Positions 6,701 to 9,964 of a stretch of 9,964 nt of DNA are shown piece after piece (the first letter of the stretch is position 1; the number at the start of each line of letters is the position of its first letter). The notes below the pieces were generated by a model. That model worked only from the letters and a program-made list of their open reading frames with translations. It did not search any database and was not told the DNA's origin. A program made the position numbers and the translations under genes. The DNA is from CAZJJZ01 sp964546505 (GTDB lineage: Bacteria; Patescibacteriota; Gracilibacteria; UBA1369). The stretch spans positions 1 to 9,964 of the forward strand of contig CAZJJZ010000030.1 in NCBI GenBank assembly GCA_964546505.1, written 5' to 3'.

Positions 6701-7641
6701 TCAGAGTTGCGTTCTTTTTGGGCGTATGCAATAGCATATCGAGCAATTTCTGCGGCAACGTTTACGCCAGTGATTTCTGCCAAACCGGTAAAACCGGGAT
6801 TAGCATTAACTTCCATAATTACTGGGCCTCTTTTGGAACGCAAAATATCTACACCAGCAATCTCTAACCCCATGATTTTGGTTGCCTTCACTGCAATTTC
6901 TTTTTCTTCTTTGGTTAGTCTCACCTTGCTCGATGTACCACCCAAATGCAGATTTGACCTAAACTCATCTCCCACAGAAGTTCTCTGCATTGCTGCCACC
7001 ACCTTATCCCCCACCACAAATGCACGATAATCACTTCCCTGAGCCTCAGCGACATATTCTTGAATCAAGATAATATTAGATCCAGCACTTTTCCAAATGA
7101 TATCCAAAGCTGAATAAAGTGACCTCATACTCTCCAAAATCACCACACCCGAGCCATATGAACCAAAAGGAGTTTTTAGAATAATGGGACAGCCACCAAG
7201 TCTTTCAATAGCCGCATCCAAATGCTCCAACTTCCTCACGACAATTGTGGCAGGGACGGGAATACCCTTACTGGATAGCATTTGCATGGTACGCAGTTTG
7301 TTTTTTGCATTCATCACTGGCAAATAGCGGTTGATTACATCAATCCCCATTAATTCGAATTGCTTGATGACAGAAACTTCCAAATCGACATTGTTATTCT
7401 TGGCAACTCTGGTAAGCAACACATCACAGCCTTTGATCGGCTTATTATTATACAAAATCTCGGATGTTTTTTTGTGAAAATATAATTGGCAATTTTCTGC
7501 TTTATACACTTTGGCCATTGCTCCCGCCTTTTTTATTTCTTCTACTATCCTGGATACCTCCTTTACAGAAGTTTTGGATGCAGATCCGGCAAATTTATTT
7601 AAGCCATTAAAATCCAAAACGCCCACCTTTACCTTTTTCAT
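6697..7641 (-). CDS. rimK: RimK-family ATP-grasp ligase (alpha-L-glutamate ligase type)
   Basis: This 314-aa protein matches RimK along the ATP-grasp domain. K156 in ILKTPFGSYGSGV starts the nucleotide-binding loop. QEYVAEA, then GSDYRAFVVGDKVVAAMQR (202-220), GDEFRSNLHLGG (224-235), AGVDILR (262-268) and IMEVNANPGF (275-284) supply the ATP, Mg and substrate residues. In E. coli RimK the corresponding blocks are nearly identical. RimK adds glutamates to the C-terminus of ribosomal protein S6 or makes poly-glutamate, but relatives ligate other amino acids, so the substrate here is not certain. The N-terminal 110 residues form the pre-ATP-grasp domain. It follows the amidohydrolase-like gene by 54 nt on the same strand. 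It converges on the 372-aa gene with a 4-bp overlap of the stop codons. No Shine-Dalgarno precedes its ATG. Confidence 0.9.
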   Translation of the reverse strand: MKKVKVGVLDFNGLNKFAGSASKTSVKEVSRIVEEIKKAGAMAKVYKAENCQLYFHKKTSEILYNNKPIKGCDVLLTRVAKNNNVDLEVSVIKQFELMGIDVINRYLPVMNAKNKLRTMQMLSSKGIPVPATIVVRKLEHLDAAIERLGGCPIILKTPFGSYGSGVVILESMRSLYSALDIIWKSAGSNIILIQEYVAEAQGSDYRAFVVGDKVVAAMQRTSVGDEFRSNLHLGGTSSKVRLTKEEKEIAVKATKIMGLEIAGVDILRSKRGPVIMEVNANPGFTGLAEITGVNVAAEIARYAIAYAQKERNSD

Positions 7642-7695
7642 AATTTAGTGTGGTTATTTGCGACAAAATTATACGCTTTCAAGTACTGTTTGCAA

Positions 7696-8769
7696 TTAAA
7701 AATTTGGTTTCTTCAATGTCAAGATTTGCTTATTTACAAGGCCAAAATGCTTCATCAAGTTTTCGCTCACCCCAACCTGACCCGAACCGATCCTGGAACG
7801 TTCAACCGCAACTACATTAAAAACCCCCAGTTTTCTAGTGCCGGCAAACAGCTCTATTTGTTCATTTTTTTTGATCTTCAATCTCCTTCTTTGACTTGCA
7901 TCCATTTCCACTTCCTTAACTGATAAGTTGGTCGCTATTCTTATTTCCAATTTCAACTCTTCTATATCATTATCCAACTTGGAAATCTTGGTCCAATCCT
8001 GTTTCTCAAAATTCTTTAAAATTTGTGCCAATATCAAAGTCAGCTGAAAAAAGTAATTAATCCTTAAATCTCTACTAATCTCAATTTGCAAAATATGTAA
8101 ATTGGAACCGAAATATTCCGGCTTGCGTAAAATTTTCAACTGATTGGCGCCAGTGAAACCGTCATCCAAATGAATTTTGGTTTTTATTCCTTGTTTCAAC
8201 AGAGCCTGCGAAAGTGCGTTTTGGAACCAGCCTGCCACTTCCAAATTTGCTGATTTACCCATGCCACTACCAATATCAATACCTCGATTGAGACGATCTT
8301 TCATACCATGTATACTCAGGATTAATACCGGTCGATTCAAAACACCTAGTGTAGTGTATTCATTCAAAATAGCGGTTAAAATACTGGTATATTCTTTTTT
8401 CGCAGCTTTTTGTATCTGTGTGTTCAAAACTCCATCGACAGTCTTTTGCGCTGTAGCACGTCGATTTAGGTCACAGTAATTTCTAGAGTGTAGTGCCAAT
8501 ATTGTTGGGCTTTTTAGCAAATAGCCAATGTAATGAGCCATTGGAGCTGTCATGATCTCTGCTGATTTACTAAAACCCTTACTGTTAAATCCATGCAAAG
8601 CCTCGAGGATAACAGGAGAACGCTTTTTTCTGTAATGATATGCTATAAATCGTTCTGGAGAGTATTGATAACGGAACTTCGTGATATGCCTTTTAAAATA
8701 AAGACTTCTAATGCTCCTGGGACGCCTCCACAAACAAAACGCTAACTTGCTTTGCCAAATTATATTCAA
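7696..8769 (-). CDS. N-formylglutamate amidohydrolase-family hydrolase with an extra C-terminal domain
   Basis: This protein has up to 357 aa. Family motifs are SPVILEALHG (51-60, equivalent to the usual SPHGG), RNYCDLNRR (96-104, equivalent to the conserved DLNR), LSIHGMKDRLNRGIDIGSG (151-169) and LQIEISRDLR (228-237). H59, H154 and E230 are the likely zinc or catalytic residues. Members hydrolyse amide bonds of N-acyl or glutamyl compounds. Residues about 285-357, with RIGSGQVGVSENLMKHFGL, form a separate beta-rich module not usual in the family. The start is uncertain: the longest frame opens with TTG at 8767-8769. A TATAAT lies over its first codons, and another TTG at 8731-8733 is possible. 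The first 48 residues are basic and poorly conserved in type. It directly precedes rimK, suggesting a functional pair. Free formylglutamate from histidine breakdown is an unlikely substrate here, as no hut gene is present. Confidence 0.75.
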   Translation of the reverse strand: MNIIWQSKLAFCLWRRPRSIRSLYFKRHITKFRYQYSPERFIAYHYRKKRSPVILEALHGFNSKGFSKSAEIMTAPMAHYIGYLLKSPTILALHSRNYCDLNRRATAQKTVDGVLNTQIQKAAKKEYTSILTAILNEYTTLGVLNRPVLILSIHGMKDRLNRGIDIGSGMGKSANLEVAGWFQNALSQALLKQGIKTKIHLDDGFTGANQLKILRKPEYFGSNLHILQIEISRDLRINYFFQLTLILAQILKNFEKQDWTKISKLDNDIEELKLEIRIATNLSVKEVEMDASQRRRLKIKKNEQIELFAGTRKLGVFNVVAVERSRIGSGQVGVSENLMKHFGLVNKQILTLKKPNF

Positions 8770-8837
8770 AGAAATAAGTTAATTTTGATAATTTTCTCTG
8801 AAAACTGAACCGATGTAAAGTCTAATTAGCCTCACAC

Positions 8838-8866
8838 AAAAAAAACTGAAGCAAAGCAACTCAGTT
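8838..8866 (-). terminator. Rho-independent terminator after tRNA-Ile
   Basis: On the minus strand AACTGA (8861-8866) pairs with TCAGTT (8844-8849) across an 11-nt loop that can form two more inner G-C pairs, followed by a T-run at 8838-8843. It lies about 45 nt after the tRNA-Ile CCA end. It would end the tRNA-Ala/tRNA-Ile transcript before the amidohydrolase gene. Confidence 0.65.
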
Positions 8867-8911
8867 ACAAATTTATAAATTCAAAACTTATACAGATACC
8901 AGTTTTCTTAC

Positions 8912-8988
8912 TGGTGGGCATGGGAGGACTTGAACCTCCGACCTCGTCATTATCAGTGACGCGCTCTAACCACCTGAGCTACACGCCC
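8912..8988 (-). tRNA. tRNA-Ile (GAU)
   Basis: The 77-nt cloverleaf has the acceptor stem GGGCGTG with CATGCCC, discriminator A and encoded CCA. The D-arm is GTAGCTCAGGTGGTTAGAGC and the T-loop is GTTCAAGTC. The anticodon loop CTGATAA has anticodon GAT, which decodes AUC and AUU. The 7-bp acceptor contains one G-U pair and otherwise pairs fully. It is the second tRNA after 16S. Confidence 0.97.
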
Positions 8989-9091
8989 TCACCTGAATTT
9001 TGAAAATATCCGAATAATCAATTTTCTTCCAGTCTGTACCAAATAACTCAAATTATTCTTTCTGCTAGGCGACAAAAAAATTATGATCGAG

Positions 9092-9108
9092 CCGTATGTA
9101 AAATACGG
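9092..9108 (-). other. Hairpin between the two tRNA genes
   Basis: CCGTAT and ATACGG form a 6-bp stem with a 5-nt loop in the 171-nt spacer between tRNA-Ala and tRNA-Ile. Seven T follow on the minus strand, but 11 nt after the stem, too far for a normal intrinsic terminator. It could be a processing signal or a weak terminator. I see no gene in this spacer. Confidence 0.35.
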
Positions 9109-9159
9109 TGAGAGAATAAATTTTGCGGGCAACAACGAAGAAAGTAAAACTAAATTATT

Positions 9160-9235
9160 TGGTGGACTCTAGGAGATTCGAACTCCTGACCTCCTCGGTG
9201 CAAACGAGGCGCTCTACCAGCTGAGCTAAGAGCCC
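9160..9235 (-). tRNA. tRNA-Ala (UGC)
   Basis: The 76-nt cloverleaf has acceptor stem GGGCTCT with AGAGTCC, discriminator A and encoded CCA. The third acceptor pair is G3-U70, the alanine identity element. The anticodon loop TTTGCAC gives anticodon TGC. The D-arm TAGCTCAGCTGGTAGAGC and T-loop GTTCGAATC are standard. It is the first tRNA downstream of 16S. Confidence 0.98.
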
Positions 9236-9263
9236 ATCTAACTGATTTTCAAAAAGCGAAAGG

Positions 9264-9292
9264 ATTATAAATATCTAACGGAAAAAAGCAAA
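9264..9292 (-). promoter_or_regulatory. Candidate promoter for the tRNA-Ala/tRNA-Ile unit
   Basis: A perfect TATAAT (9264-9269, minus strand) lies 29 nt upstream of the tRNA-Ala 5' end. A weak -35 (TTGCTT, 16 nt away, or TTTGCT at 17 nt) lies at 9286-9292. Transcription would start near 9257. It lies between the post-16S terminator and the tRNA, as expected if the tRNAs form their own unit. Confidence 0.5.
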
Positions 9293-9374
9293 CTTATTTT
9301 CATATTTCTACTTTTTTCAGGATAAAATTAAGTATATTTGAACAAACTGGAAAATTTCTATAAAGAAACAAATA

Positions 9375-9397
9375 AAAAGCGCCTTTTAAGCGCTTTT
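9375..9397 (-). terminator. Intrinsic terminator-like stem after 16S rRNA
   Basis: AAAAGCGC and GCGCTTTT form a perfect 8-bp stem with a 7-nt loop. On the minus strand the stem runs straight into a T-rich tail (TATTTGTTTC). The repeat is symmetric and could also act in the plus direction. It lies about 93 nt after the mature 16S 3' end. An alternative is that it belongs to an RNase processing structure of pre-16S. Confidence 0.6.
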
Positions 9398-9433
9398 ATT
9401 CATAACATCCAAAGTGTAGTAGAGAAGAAGTTT

Positions 9434-9479
9434 ATTCTTGTAAACAAGAATTCGACCATTGCCAATCTTGAGGATTGGC
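9434..9479 (-). other. Two hairpins in the 16S trailer
   Basis: ATTCTTG/CAAGAAT (9434-9440 with 9445-9451, 4-nt loop) and GCCAATC/GATTGGC (9461-9467 with 9473-9479, 5-nt loop) are perfect 7-bp stems in tandem. They sit between the mature 16S end and the terminator-like stem. They probably shape the pre-16S trailer for nuclease processing; the 16S leader needed to test pairing is outside the window. Confidence 0.45.
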
Positions 9480-9483
9480 CAGT

Positions 9484-9498
9484 CTCCTTAGAAAGGAG
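9484..9498 (-). other. Hairpin that pairs the 16S anti-Shine-Dalgarno with its own trailer
   Basis: CTCCTT at the 16S 3' end can pair with AAGGAG just beyond the mature end through a 3-nt loop, forming a perfect 6-bp stem. In the precursor this would mask the anti-Shine-Dalgarno until the trailer is removed. As I recall, Bacillus 16S precursors have a similar but shorter arrangement. Confidence 0.5.
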
Positions 9499-9964
9499 GT
9501 AATCCATCCGCAGGTTCTCCTACGGATACCTTGTTACGACTTAGTCCCAATCAATTGTATTACCTTAGGTCCCCGCCGTGAGGCTAAGGGAACTTCGGGC
9601 ACTCCAATCTTTCATGACTTGACGGGCGGTGAGTACAAGACCCGGGAACATATTCACCGCAACGTGCTGATTTGCGGTTACTAGCGATTCCAGCTTCATG
9701 AGGGCGAATTTCAGCCCTCAATCCGAACTAAGACAAGCTTTGAGGATTTGCTCCACGTTACCGTTTGGCTTCCTACTGTACTTGCCATTGTAGCACCTGT
9801 GTAGCCCAAGGCATAAGGGCCATGCTGATTTGACGTCATCCATACCTTCCTCCGACTTAGAATCGGCAGTCTCCTAAGACATATATAACTTAGGACATGG
9901 GTTGCGCTCGTTTACGGACTTAACCGAACACCTCAAGGCACGAGCTGACGACAACCATGCAGCA
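9490..9964 (-). rRNA. 16S ribosomal RNA, 3' portion (runs off the right edge)
   Basis: The reverse complement gives the last 475 nt or so of a bacterial 16S rRNA, about E. coli 1050-1542. Landmarks include TGCTGCATGGTTGTCGTCAG at the right edge, GATGACGTCAAATCAGCATG near 9820-9840, the TTGTACTCACCGCCCGTC decoding-region segment at 9621-9640, AAGTCGTAACAAGGTA near 9527-9542, and the 3' end GGATTACCTCCTTTCT. The last contains the anti-Shine-Dalgarno CCTCC. The mature 3' end at 9490 is set by analogy with Bacillus. Several bases at usually invariant positions differ, in keeping with a deeply branching lineage. Confidence 0.97.

Noticed and set aside
6707..8479. Plus-strand frames at 6707-7030, 7648-7923 and 8177-8479
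   Set aside because: They are antisense shadows of rimK and the amidohydrolase-like gene, which have clear family motifs.
1126..9489. Mobile element as the cause of the 16S-23S separation
   Set aside because: I see no transposase, integrase, terminal inverted repeats or target duplication at the edges of the inserted block; the genes look chromosomal.
9475..9684. Plus-strand frame of 69 codons
   Set aside because: It is antisense to the 16S rRNA 3' end.

Overview
The window is an rRNA locus that has been pulled apart, read mainly on the minus strand. The right edge holds the 3' third of a 16S rRNA (9490-9964), the left edge holds the 5' third of a 23S rRNA (1-1125), and both point leftward. 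Instead of a spacer of a few hundred bases, about 8.4 kb separates them. This holds tRNA-Ala(UGC), tRNA-Ile(GAU) and eight to ten protein genes on both strands. The divergent rRNA sequence (mismatches at usually universal primer sites), the small AT-rich genes without Shine-Dalgarno sites and the unlinked rRNA genes suggest a candidate phyla radiation (Patescibacteria) genome. That placement is inference, and I cannot resolve the subgroup.

Layout from right to left, in the direction of rRNA transcription: 16S 3' end; trailer hairpins and an intrinsic terminator-like stem (9375-9397); a promoter-like site (9264-9292); tRNA-Ala; tRNA-Ile; an intrinsic terminator (8838-8866); an N-formylglutamate amidohydrolase-like gene followed by a RimK-type ATP-grasp ligase (both minus); a 372-aa helical protein of unknown function (plus), which runs tail-to-tail into rimK; a divergent minus-strand group of a 153-aa unknown protein, a phosphomannose-isomerase-like cupin and a PhnB-like VOC protein; an intrinsic terminator (3328-3349); a JAMM/MPN metalloprotease-like gene (minus); hemW (plus), convergent with it; a 77-aa two-helix membrane protein (minus); and a 215-nt leader in front of the 23S gene.

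The most striking point is the 23S leader. It carries a near-consensus sigma70-type promoter (TTGACT, 17 nt, TATAAT), an A/T-rich upstream tract, a GC-rich discriminator and a boxA-like element. With the terminator-like stem after 16S, this argues that 16S, the tRNA pair and 23S are separate transcription units rather than one operon. A 17-base run of N (3802-3818) marks a scaffold join, but it falls inside one gene whose two halves match a single family, so the join is probably right.

The protein genes look like unrelated housekeeping and accessory genes. The one functional pair is amidohydrolase plus RimK, which could be a hydrolase/ligase couple acting on glutamyl-type peptide bonds. Almost none of the genes has a recognisable Shine-Dalgarno sequence, although the 16S 3' end keeps the anti-Shine-Dalgarno CCTCC. 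At least one gene appears to be transcribed leaderless.
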